Positions 8,396 through 19,563 of a stretch of DNA of 27,848 bases are shown here, one piece after another. Where the stretch lies: NCBI GenBank assembly GCA_010094045.1, contig ML986914.1, positions 1-27,848 on the forward strand, read 5' to 3'. The notes beneath the pieces were generated by a model. That model was not told the origin of the DNA. It saw nothing but the letters and a program-made list of their open reading frames with translations, and did not search any database. Made by a program: the position numbers and the translations under genes. Source of the DNA: Lojkania enalia. Lineage: Eukaryota; Ascomycota; Dothideomycetes; Pleosporales. How positions within the stretch are numbered: position 1 is the stretch's first letter; every line of letters starts with the position of its first letter.

Positions 8396-11300
8396 ATGGA
8401 GCCAATTGCAGTCATAGGCCATTCGTTCAGACTGCCTGATGGAGTTGAGGATGTCTTGAGCTTCTGGGATATGATTGAGCACGGGAGGAACGTGATGAGA
8501 GAATGGCCCAAGAGCAGAACAAACATCGATACATTCTATAAGCCAGGCTCAGGTCTCAAGAACACGGCAGGTCTAACCAAAACGCTTCCTCTCGGAACCT
8601 GACTTGGTCGCTAACAAAGATACTGCTTAGCTATATTCAAGGGGAAGCTACTTCCTAAACGGGGATCCCGCTGCCTTTGATGCCCCCTTCTTCTCTATCA
8701 CGGCCCACGGTAAGTGGAACGCAGGACGATTCTGTCTTTCGGTATACCAAAATGCTGACATGTAGAAACAGAGGCAGCTGCCATGGACCCACAGCAACGA
8801 TGGCTTCTCGAGACTTCCTACAGAGCCCTAGAAAATGGTATTCTTATCGAGCCCTAAACCTACCTTAAACTCGAGCCCACTACTAACAAAATGTAGCTGG
8901 GATTCCCCTGGAGAAAGTGGCAGGAACCAATACAGCTGTCTATGCTTCATCTACTTCAGAAGACTACATTATGATGACTGCCAAAGACCCAGATCATGCG
9001 GCGCAGATGGTGGCCACCGCCACCAGCCCTAGTATCCAGGCTAACCGGATCAGTTGGTACTTCGATCTGAGGGGTCCAAGCATACATGTCAATACTGCTT
9101 GTTCATCCAGTATGATTACTGTGGATCTTGCGTGCCAGAGCTTGAGAAGCGGGCAGAGTTCAATGGTATGCAGAGCCACGTATAGATGTGTTCCAGAGCT
9201 TCGCGAAGCGCTGATCTCTGCTATATCTAGGCCTTGTTAGCATCCGCCAACAGTTTACTGAGCCCAGAATGGTCCCTCTATATGTCTAACATGAACTTCC
9301 TGTCACCAGATAGTCGGTGCTATAGTTTTGATCACCGTGCTAATGGCTATGCAAGATCAGAGGGCGTTATTGTTCTCGTGCTAAAGAGACTTTCTGACGC
9401 GATTAGGGACGGGGACACGATTCGCGGGGTGATTCGAGGAACTGGCTCGAACCAGGACGGCCACACCCCAACAATGCCCCAGCCAAACCAGTCCGCGCAG
9501 GAGGCACTCATTCGCCAGGTATATAAGAGCTGCAACTTGGGCTTTGAGGAAACGCGCTATGTAGAAGCCCATGGTAATATCCTCTGCGGTTGAATCTTCA
9601 ACTACCGTCGTATCTGACAGCCCTAGGTACCGGCACGCAAATCGGGGACGTCACAGAAGCAACTGCAATAGGCCGGGTGTTCAGGAGCAGCAGATCCCCG
9701 AAGGAGCCACTTTATATGTAAGTGAGCCCAATGTCCAGAGGGTGCTAGTTTTCCGGATGGGCCTCCGCGTGCACGTCGTTAGTTCCGAACCCGAGAATTG
9801 TTTGTCCTTTGACAATTACTAACCTTGACCTCCCCTGGCAGTGGCTCGATCAAAGCGAACATTGGTCATCTGGAAGGAGGTAGTGGCCTAGCCAGCATTC
9901 TCAAAAGCATCATGATACTCGAGAAAGGTATCATTCCGCGCGCCGCCTCGTTTGAGAAATTGAACCCTAAGATCAAGGCCAAATTCTACCACCTAGAGGT
10001 ACAGACTCTCTATTTGAGCTCATATAATTTACATCCGCGCTGACGGGTTTTAGGTATCTACTGCTTGCATTCCTTGGCCGACTCAAGGCCTGCGACGGAT
10101 CTCGGTCGATTCATTCGGCTTTGGTGGAGCCAATAGCCACGTCATCATCGATGATGCTTTCCATACCATTGAGGCTCTTGCGCTCGTAGGCAATCATCGT
10201 ACCTTGGCCTCCCCCGGCCTGTCTGGCGGCGTGAACGGAGTGAACCATGCAACCAACAAAAACAGTAAAGCGAACCCCAGGCACCATTTATTGACGTGGT
10301 CAGCTCGAGATGAAGCTGCACTGAAACGAATGTTGCGTCGGTATGATGAGTATCTCCGAACCTCCAGCTCCACGCATGGCGATGCCGAATTCCTAGGGGA
10401 TATCGCCTATACACTTGCTGCGCGCCGTTCTCTCATGGCCTGGAGAGCTTTCTCCATTGTGAATGGACTAGAGACCTTGGATCTCCCTGCTGCGAAATGC
10501 GAGCGCGCGGCACGTGACGTTGGAGTGGCTTTCGTCTTCACCGGCCAAGGCGCGCAGTATGCCAACATGGGGATGGGACTGCTCCACTACCCCGTCTTCA
10601 AGGCTACACTTGTCGAGATAGACAGTATATTCCAGAGTTTGGGAGCCGAGTGGTCACTATTTGGTAAGCATAGCGTTCGGCCATTGGCACATAACAGCAT
10701 TCGTTAACTCGACGTATGATAGATAAACTTAGAGACCAAACATGCATCGATAGACCGGAGTTCAGCCAGCCTTTATGCACTGCGCTTCAGATAGCTCTGG
10801 TCAGACTACTGGAAACTTTCAACGTCTTCCCAGATGTTATAGTCGGACATTCGTCAGGAGAGATTGCGGCGGCATACGCCGTTGGAGCCTTTTCCCTTCA
10901 CTGCGCCTGCGCAGCTGCCTATCACAGAGGTCGCCTCGCTGGGAAGATAGCCGCAGTATCTTCGCTGCAGCCAGGAGCGATGATGTCCGTGAATCTCGCG
11001 GAATCCGAAGCCGAGTCTTACTTGGTGAAAGCGTCACTGCCCGGTCCCGTTTCTATTGCGTGCATCAACAGCCCGAGCAATGTTACGCTATCCGGCGACG
11101 AGAGTGCCATTGATCAGCTGCACAAAGACCTTGAAAAAGATGACGTCTTTGCAAGGAAGATCAGAACGGGCGTGGCCTATCACTCGCCTGCTATGTATCA
11201 CGCCGCCGGTGAGTACCTGGCCAGTTTGGATCATCTCGAGCCACGAGAATTGCACAGCGGCAACCCTATCATGATATCAACCGTAACAAGCCAGAAGGTT

Positions 11301-14300
11301 GTAACAATCAACCTGTTAGACCCACAATACTGGGTTAATAATATGGTGTCACCTGTACGATTCGCTGACGCACTGCAATACATTGTCCACACGGCGCCCA
11401 AGGTAGATGGCCTCAAACCCATCACCAACTTTATTGAAATTGGACCCCACGGAGCATTGCAGCGACCCGTACGCGACACGATGACTCACGCTGGCAACAG
11501 CACGGTGCGATACGGTTCAGCCCTGTCGAGGCAGGACCCCCCATCCAGAAGCATTCTACAGCTGGTCGGTCAGCTGTTTACCTCTGGACATCGTGTTTCG
11601 ATCACTGCAGCTAACCAACAGGACGGCCCTTCTCCAGTCGCCAAGCCTGTAGTAGACACCCCTGATTACCCCTTCGATAAGACACTGACATACTGGCATG
11701 AACCCAGGCTAAGCCGTGATTGGCGGCTTCGTGAAGAGCCTTCGCAGAGTCTTTTGGGCTTGCGTACAAACGACTGGAACCCACTGCAACCACGTTGGCG
11801 GAAGATGCTGAACGTCGAGGAGGTCCCTTGGCTTGCGGATCACGTCGTGGGCAACAGCATCATCTTCCCAGGTGTAGGTTCTATCGTAATGGCTATTGAA
11901 GCTGTCAAACAAACAGTCAGTGGAAACCAAGCCATCAGGGGCTACCATTTGAAGGAGACCACATTCACGAGTCCTATCGTCGTCGCCCCGGGACAGACCA
12001 CAGAGGTCATGACACATCTCCATCCATTACAACAGTCATATGAGAAAACCTCCACCCGGTTCGAGGTAGAAATTTTCTCGTTTGCGGAGAACTACTGGAG
12101 GGCTTGCAACAAACACATCATCCATGTCGAGTTCGAACAAGAAACCCAGACCGAAGTGGATGGCGGACAAGAGTTCCAGCTCCTCACCTCTTCCATGGCT
12201 CACAACTACGGAAACACAAAAAGCAAAGCCAATGTGAAAATTGCCACTGCTGATTTCTACCACGGGCTCGAGGAGATCGCGTTTCAATACGGACCTACCT
12301 TTTCTCTCACCGACGAGATTCGTTGGGATGGGGAACATCTTGCCATTGCCGAAGTTCACGTTGGGCCTCCAGTTGACTCATATAAGGAGGGTGTTGTCCA
12401 TCCCGGCGTTCTCGACTCATGCTTGCAGCTCTGCCTAATCCCACCATCTCAGAAAATCTCGAAGAATATCCCGACTTGTGTGCCGCACAAGATCAAAGGC
12501 GCCTGGATAGCTGAGACCGCGTGGCGGGATCCATCTGCAGACCGAGTCGATGTCTTGACAGAGGCAAAGCTTAAAAGCACTGGCGCTGGCCTCGACTGTG
12601 AAGTGGCTATCTTGTCCAAAACAGGCGCTCTTCTTGGATATTTCAAACGGCTGGAGATGTTGCCGATCATGTCGCGTGAGATTGATCTCGATGATAGCGG
12701 AAGGAAGTTGCTGCACCATATCGACTGGAAGCCACACCTTTCATTGCGTCCCCCGCAGCAGCCGCATGACTCGGGTAATACCGCAATAAAATCACCAGAC
12801 ATCGAAGATGCAGCCATCAGCGACCGGATCGAGCTTGAGGAGACACTCAGGTCTGTAGCGCAGCGGAGCATTGACAGCCTTCAGCACGACGAATGGGAGA
12901 GGATGCCAGCCCATGTGAAGAAGTACATCTCTTGGACAGAACGCCAGCTTCGGGCAAAGCCAAATAGAGAAATTCCTGCGGGATGCGATCTCATCAGCAA
13001 GTTACAAGACCTTGGTATGAGATGGCCATCGTGGAGAGTGTTCACGGAGGCCGCAAAGAGCTTTCCGTCCGTAGTCCGCGAAGAACCACAAGAGCTCGAT
13101 TTGTCCCTTTCGTCGGACGTATTTCAGGATTACCTCGATGACACAGTGGTTGCAGTCTGCAACCAGGATTTTGAGGCGTATCTCGGACTGCTGGCTCATC
13201 AGAAGCCCACCCAGAGGATTCTCGAGATTTGCGCTCGTCGAGGTGCTCTTACTAGCTATGTGCTATCAGTCTTTCAGAGAATCGAAGCTCGTACAGGGGG
13301 TATAACGTACTCTCAGTACACCTATTCGGACACGCTGACAGCCTCGCTCGACGATGCCCGACAACGATTTGCCGAACACCAAAACCGCATGGACTTCACG
13401 TGTCTTGACGTCAATCGAGACCTCATCGCGCAAGGGATGCAGCCCGCTAGCTACGATGTGATCTTCGCAGCAGGTGCCTTGCGAAGCGCCAACGATATCA
13501 GTGCCGTTCTTCAAAATTTTGGAAGAGTGCTGACGCCGGGTGGCCAGCTCGTCCTCCACGAGATTACGGTCCCCAACCGCTTTGAGATAGGCTTCGGCTT
13601 CGGCGCGACTGCGGACTGGTGGTGTTACCGACAAGACGATGGAACGATGACCCCCTCCCAATGGGATGCAGCTTTGAAAGACAACGGCTTCTCAGGGACC
13701 GACCTAGTCATCAGGGACTACAAGAACGATGTTTTGCATTGCTCCAGCCTCATGGTGTCGAGAGAAGCGGCAGCTCAGCCAAGCCTTCCAAATTCAGATA
13801 CCAGGGTTCTGATAGTGATTGACGACGACGACAGCTTCCAAAAGGCGCTCGCAGAGAGTTTGCTCCATAACGCAACCTGGAGTTCCCGTGTGCTTACTCT
13901 TACCGAGATGATAGTTGAGAAGCTTGAAACAAACAACTATGTCGTTTGCCTTGCGGACGTCTACCGGCCATACCTCCACCCAATGAAACAACAGACGCTG
14001 AACACTGTTAGAAACTGGGTACAACAGTGTAAGAATCTATTCTGGGTTACTGCATATAATACGGAGAGCACCGCACTCTCATCATCGTACCCCTACACGG
14101 GGATCAAGGACGGTTTCCTCCGTACACTACGCTCCGAATTCGCTCTCAATCGCATCGTCTCTCTTACTCTTGGTGAGAGTACTCGTGACGCCACAACCTG
14201 TGCGAGATACATATTTGATGTCTTCGAGTCAGCCTTTATTCGGGGGCTCAGCGCTGATGTTGAATACATGGTCCGAGACGGCGAGATTTTAACCGCACGG

Positions 14301-16650
14301 CTGGTTGACGATCATGACACCAACGAAACCCTCGCGTCATCTGTAGTACCGCAAGCCATTACCGAGCCTTGGCTACCAGGACCGCCGCTCAGATTGGGCA
14401 TTCAAACCCGTGGACAGCTCGAGACTTTACGTTTCCAAGAAGACGTAGAATACTACGAGGAGCTAGGCCCACAAGACGTTGAGATTGAAGCCAAGGTTTG
14501 GGGTCTTGGCTTCCGTGACGTCTTTATGGCCCTCGGCCGCTTGGAGGAAGATGATTTCGGGATAGACTGCGCGGGCATAGTGACACGAGTAGGATCTGAG
14601 GTTCAGTCGATCAAGGCCGGGGACCGTGTCTGCGCGCAGGAATTCAACTGCATGAAAACCTATGCCAGATCGCGTGAATGGTCGACGCAAAAGATTTCAG
14701 ACTCTATTTCGTTCGAAGAGGCCTGCGCTGTCATCATGCCCGGTATGACGGCGATACAGTCGTTGATCGAGGTCGCGCGCCTGCAGAAAGGCGAGAAAGT
14801 CCTGATTCATTCAGCTTCCGGTGGCACAGGCCAGGTCGCCCTTCAGATCGCGCAGATGATTGGCGCAGAGGTGTTTGCGACTGTGGGGTACGACAGCAAA
14901 AAGCAGCTCCTAATGGACAAGTTCAACGTCCCTGAGGATCACATCTTCTACAGCAGAGACACCAGCTTTGCCCAAGGGATCCTGAGAATCACGAATGGTT
15001 ATGGCGTTGATGTGGTTTTAAACTCCTTAGTAGGGGAGTCCTTGCGAGCCTCTTGGGACTGCATCGCCCCGTACGGAAGGATGATCGAGATCGGCAAGGC
15101 CGAGATAAATGCCAATGCGTCGCTGCCCATGGCCAGCTTTGCGAAGAATACCATGTTCGCCGGCGTTGACCTTTATTACTTAAAAAACGACTTGAATAAG
15201 AAGCATGTGACGCGCATGCTTCTGCAAAGGACGATGGACCTAGTCAGGGATGGAAGTGTCCGGGTGCCGGAACCCCTTCACATTTATGGCTTGGACTCGA
15301 TAGAGGATGCATTTCGATATCTCGCGAGTGGGAAGAACTCAGGTCGTATCTTAATACGCGTCGATCCATCAACGCATGTCCAGGTATGATGAGATGAGCC
15401 AAGGCTGATACAATGGGTCTGACACGACAGCAGAAACCCAAGACCAACCGGAGAACATGGACGTTCGATGAAAAAGCCACTTACATGGTAGCAGGAGGCC
15501 TTGGTGGCATCGGTCGCTCGATACTTAGATGGATGGTTATGAGAGGAGCTAGACACTTGCTCGTCCCATCAAGGTCTGGTCCTGCCTCTGCTGCAGCGTC
15601 CGAGGTCGTGCGTGAGTTATCTGATCAGAATATCGTTGTGTCGACCCCAAAATGCGACGTGTCTTCAAAAGACTCCCTCTCGCACATGCTAGAAGATGTT
15701 GGCACCTCTCTCCCTCCTATACGAGGGTGCATAGTCGCTACTATGGCTCTGAATGTAAGTTGCAAAACAATTTGCAAACCCGCGGTCCTCATCGACCACT
15801 AACATGGCTTTAGGATTGCTTGTTTGAAAACATGACCTTGCCACAATGGGAGCAGACCTCTTGCTCCAAAGTCGAGTCGTCGTGGAATCTCCACACACTA
15901 CTTCCTGAGCTCGACTTCTTTATACTGCTCTCTTCCGTCTCCGGTGTGGTTGGAAACCCCGGCCAGAGCAACTACGCGGCAGGCTGTACCTTCCAGGACG
16001 CACTGGCACGGCATCGCAACGAGGGCGGCCAGAAAGCAATCTCCATCGATCTCGGTGTGATGCGCAGCATCGGAGTCGTCGCCGAGACTGAACGGCTCCA
16101 GCAGCATTTCCAGAACTCCAAGGCATTCATCCAAGTCGAGGAGGCCGAGTTCCTATCCCTGCTAGACATCTGCTGCGACCCGTCGTACCATCCACAAGGC
16201 CACCAGTGCCAGATGGTTATGGGCCTCGAGACCCCCGCCAGTCTCCTTGCGCGGTCGCTTGAGCCGCCCGAAGTCCTGCATAGGCCGCTCTTCGCCCGCT
16301 TTAGCCAGCGAGCGGACTTGTCTGGCAGCAGCAATGACGGCACCGGCGACGGTTTAGACGCCGCGCGGCTCTTCCGGGAGGCCGAGTCGGCGGTCGAGCG
16401 CGCTCAAGTGGTCGTCGAAGCCCTCTCCAAGCGGCTGGCGCGGACGCTATCGATCAAGTTCGAGGATGTCGATACACACCAGGCGCTTCATGCGTACGGT
16501 GTGGACTCGCTCATCGCTGTCGAGCTCCGCACTTGGCTTGGCAAGGAATTCGCGGCCGACGTATCCGTGTTCGAGATTGTGAGCGGGAAGACGATCGAAG
16601 CTGTCGGGGAGCTAGTAGCCAAGACGAGTGTGATTGAAAAGGGAGCGTAG
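8396..16650 (+). CDS. Highly reducing type I polyketide synthase (KS-AT-DH-MT-ER-KR-ACP)
   Basis: The model has 11 exons: 8396–8566, 8631–8709, 8766–8837, 8897–9165, 9231–9573, 9627–9717, 9842–9998, 10054–10663, 10723–15383, 15431–15754 and 15814–16650. The sum is 7614 nt, or 2537 aa, usual for the family. The start is chosen because residues 2–8 already open the KS domain. Catalytic residues seen are KS C176, H311 and H351; AT S641 in GHSSGE; DH H971 (HxxxGxxxxP) and D1162; ER NADPH loop near G1964; KR GGLGGIG near 2173 with S2300 and Y2313; ACP S2491. The methyltransferase region is present, but motif I (about 1430–1440) reads EICARRG instead of the usual EIGAGTGG, so it is probably inactive. 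KS has NTACSSS where DTACSSS is usual. There is no thioesterase or condensation domain. The product is predicted to be a reduced acyl chain released in trans, most simply by the neighbouring alpha-oxoamine synthase. Intron 1 fits only as a GC-AG intron; otherwise there is a one-base lesion. Confidence 0.93.
8567..8630 (+). other. PKS intron 1: GC-AG intron or frameshift site
   Basis: The conserved KS sequence resumes at 8631 in a frame that requires exon 1 to end in phase 0. The only nearby GT (8571–8572) gives phase 1, which runs into a stop. A GC donor (GCAGGT at 8567) with TAG at 8628–8630 restores the expected protein. The alternative is a one-base indel that has broken the gene. Confidence 0.55.
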
Positions 16651-16766
16651 ATATCTATGTCCGGTGGACTATATTGGTTCGATCACGAGTCGATCTTGCG
16701 GAACGCAGTGTTAGATTGAAAAGGGTCTGGGTAGGCAAAGCTGGATTCATTCTTCTATCTAGATAT
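16651..16766. other. Short convergent intergenic region
   Basis: Only 116 bp separate the PKS stop codon from the esterase stop codon on the opposite strand. The two 3' UTRs probably overlap. Confidence 0.6.
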
Positions 16767-18548
16767 CTATAGGCGCAAAGTCTCTAAATGGGTGCGGATG
16801 TACTCAAAACTAATGGCCCTAGCATTGTCATCTATCAAATAAGTAGATTGAGCTCCAAGCTCCAGCAATTGCTTCTTCTCCTGCCATGTGGGCCAAGGAC
16901 TCAAGTACCCGCTAGGAGTGCTAGGCGCATAATTGTTAGGGTCTAAAGAATCTACAAACGAGATGTACAGATCCTGAATAGACCTGCTGACATTACTGGT
17001 TTCGTAGTATATGTGAGGTAGGTCCGTGGCATGGTAGGTCCCAAGGATCGGGGTCCCACTTTCGTATGTCGCTAGGTAGGACCACGCTGGAACCGTTGCG
17101 GGGAATGTTTGCAAAAGCAGCCGGGCCATGAAAGTAAATTCCCAGTCACCCAGGACAGCAGCGAGCCGTTTAAACTCTGGGTAAGTATCATTCGATGCAC
17201 CTATGCCGGCTGGACTGTCGGGGTTGTTGGGATAGGTGGCGATGAGGCCCTCAATCTCATCCCGGGTGGCGTTGTGGAAGAAAACATCGTTGAGGTAAGA
17301 GACCAATGCAGCTTCGGTGGTGATGTTAGATTGAAATAGAGCGAATATCGTTCCCTAAAACACTGGTGAGCTTATCGTGACGGGATACCAAGCTTTATGA
17401 TGGCTTTGCTACAGTACCTCATTTTCCTGATTCCCAATGATCATTGGGACTGCTGCGTATTTCCCTTTCTGGGCAAGATCTTCGGGGCTAGCAGTGAGAA
17501 TACGACCGTCTGGCCGCGGAGCATAACTGAAAGCAAGGGAATTGTAGCCCAGGTACGCGGGGACACTGTTCGCTGCAGTTACGAAGGTATCGTAGTCGAG
17601 TCCTCGCAGACATTCAAGTTTAGCTGAATCCGCGGCTGAAGCGCACCCCGCCGTTTCGACCACCTTGTCAAAGATCTCCTGGGCATTTACGCCGTTTACT
17701 GGCCCAGTGGGTGTGATGCTGCCGCTATTCATGATTGCCCCTCGGAACAAGGAACGGTTTTTGTAGGCGTTGTCGCCGTCAAATAGTGCAAGTTGATCAA
17801 AAACACTCATCGCACCAGCGCTCTGACCCCAGATTGTAACAGCATCAGGATCACCTCCAAAAGCTGCAATGTTATCTGCTACCCACTCCAGGCCCATACG
17901 CTGGTCAAGCAGACCCAGATTAGCAGCCCCATCCTCCAACACCTGATTCCCCCCAAGAAACCCAAAGGCCCCGAGGCGATAATTGACGGCCACAAAAATC
18001 ATCGGCTTGCCCTGGGCTACCGATTCGGGAATCAGCACCGACCCATTGTACATTTGCGGGCTACCCGTCTCGAAGCCTCCGCCAAATATATAGAAGAGAA
18101 CAGGCAGCTTCGCATCAGTCGCAGCACACGTGCCTTTTGGTCGCATGACCGAGATGGTGAGGCAGTCCTCACGCTCGTCGCCCAATGTTGACCCAAAGAA
18201 CAGAGTCTCCTGGACGTCGGGCAAAGCAAGCACATCGAGCAAGAGTGGTGTAGCCTCTATTGCTGTCATTTGGGGACATGCGGGGCCAACGCCAGTGGCC
18301 TCGACCGAGCCAGAATCGAAACTTTGAAGGCGTACTGGGGGCTTCAGTCTGAGAGAACCGGTTGGCGGTTGGGCAAAGGGGATTCCACGGAAATATTCGA
18401 CGCCATCATCACCCACGGTGCCGATGACAGTACCAGCAGGGAGTAGGACAGATGTTGTGGCTGTGATGTTGGGGGCTGAGATAGGGGTGGAGGCTCCTGG
18501 GGGAACCAGCGTGGCGACGAGAGCAAGTAACCATGTGTTGCACCTCAT
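16767..18548 (-). CDS. Secreted type-B carboxylesterase/lipase
   Basis: On the minus strand, exon 1 is 18548–17418 and exon 2 is 17354–16767, separated by a 63-bp intron (GTACTG donor, TTTTAG acceptor, phase 0). The protein is 572 aa, normal for the fungal COesterase family. Residues 1–20 look like a signal peptide (hydrophobic LLALVATLV core, small residues before the likely cut). The oxyanion-hole motif GGGF lies at about 156–159. The triad is complete: S243 in GQSAG, E377 in NEGT right at the exon junction, and H485 in TYHATDLP. Several Asn-x-Ser/Thr sites fit secretion. Members hydrolyse carboxylic esters; the substrate cannot be read from sequence. The gene is convergent with the PKS. 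It could tailor or detoxify the cluster product (type-B carboxylesterases de-esterify fumonisins in some microbes) or be unrelated. Confidence 0.9.
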
Positions 18549-19150
18549 GGTTATGGTGGAAGATAGAGGATATTATGGATGGATGGCGAATGGTTGGTGT
18601 AAACATTTGCAGAAGTCTACAATACTTTATCTTTTCCTTTCTATTTAACCTAAATCCTTGTAAGGAGTGATATGACGTTACCGATGCATGTCGGTGGTAT
18701 GTATGCAGGTGAGAAGTCAGCCACAACGCAGGTGGATCGGATGCTTTATTTATCTCATAAATCAGACGCTTCACCCAGGCTCATTAGTTAGCCCATTCCT
18801 GTCACGACGACGATGTATCATGTGCGAACGCTGGATGAACGAGCATCGGATTCGGATGGATGATAGCTACGTACAGCTGCCGTGATGGCTCAAAACATCT
18901 GGATGAGGAGTGCATACAGTTAACCCCACCACACTTTTAGTTGAGCCTACCAACCAATTTCCCGGGGTCCCAAGCGCGTTGGTGTGGCTATTTATTGGAT
19001 GGTATGGTTTAGTCAGCTATTGGTGGAGTTAGCTTTGTAAATAGCCGACCCCCCACTAAACCTCTGCCACCATAATTTGCTCGCTAAAACCGTAGGAAGC
19101 ATGAGTTGAGTTGTTGAGAACATGTTACGAACATATTGCTAACAACTTTA
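18549..19150. other. Esterase promoter and spacer to the right repeat block
   Basis: Normal-composition DNA with no convincing coding region. The part next to 18548 should hold the minus-strand esterase promoter, though I see no strong TATA box. The distal 250 bp has C- and G-rich patches but no recognised element. Confidence 0.5.
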
Positions 19151-19151
19151 G

Positions 19152-19199
19152 GTAACGTACCTTACAAGCGAGCGGCCCATACAAGCGAGCGGTCCACCC
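19152..19199 (+). repeat. Doubled-motif transposon TIR at the right island edge
   Basis: ACAAGCGAGCGG occurs twice, 17 bp apart, preceded by GTAACGTACCTT. The same structure occurs in inverted, RIP-altered form at 2216–2260. This layout also matches the ends of the pogo/Fot1-type element at 22788–24659. I read it as the left end of a related element that is otherwise decayed or deleted. Confidence 0.6.
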
Positions 19200-19211
19200 C
19201 ACAGAGTTGTC

Positions 19212-19306
19212 AACGATATAACGATAGAAACGATACGATTATCGGTTTTTTATCGGTATTTTATCTTATTGATCGTATATTATCGTTTATCGTATCCTTT
19301 ACCGTA
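19212..19306. repeat. Block of short CGAT/ATCG-rich words with internal inverted symmetry
   Basis: The stretch is dense in AACGATA, ATCGG and TTATCGT words. Its first part is imperfectly complementary to its last part, so it could fold into an imperfect hairpin. It directly follows the TIR at 19152 and precedes the AT-rich decayed DNA. No family is recognised. Confidence 0.4.
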
Positions 19307-19473
19307 GACGGTTAGGCTCGCTACCTATAAACTCTCTTAATAGTTTGCATCTATATAAATACTATAATCTTATTAGTTATTATATAATTATACTTTTAAA
19401 TTTACTATATTATATCTAATTAATTAGTTTATAATATAAATATAATATATATAAATATAGAATATTTATAGGT

Positions 19474-19563
19474 AATATAGTTTATAAATAAGCTGTTAAT
19501 ATAAATAAACTATTACTCTACTAAGATTTAAACGATTTAATCGCGATAATTATTAACTATATA
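19474..19563 (+). repeat. Inverted copy of the repeat at 2271–2357
   Basis: It aligns with the reverse complement of 2271–2357 over about 85 bp, with mainly transition differences. This places related, oppositely oriented repeat copies on both sides of the gene island. Confidence 0.6.

Noticed and set aside
12036..12871. Minus-strand open frames of 100–140 codons within the PKS
   Set aside because: They are antisense shadows of the long DH/MT coding exon with no recognisable domains.
15384..15430. PKS split into two genes at the stop after the ER domain
   Set aside because: The stop lies in a 47-bp intron with GTATGA donor and CAG acceptor. KR, catalytic residues and ACP continue in phase, giving a complete normal-length enzyme.
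18688..18885. Small protein gene downstream of the island's esterase promoter
   Set aside because: 65 codons with no family features, located in the divergent promoter/spacer region.
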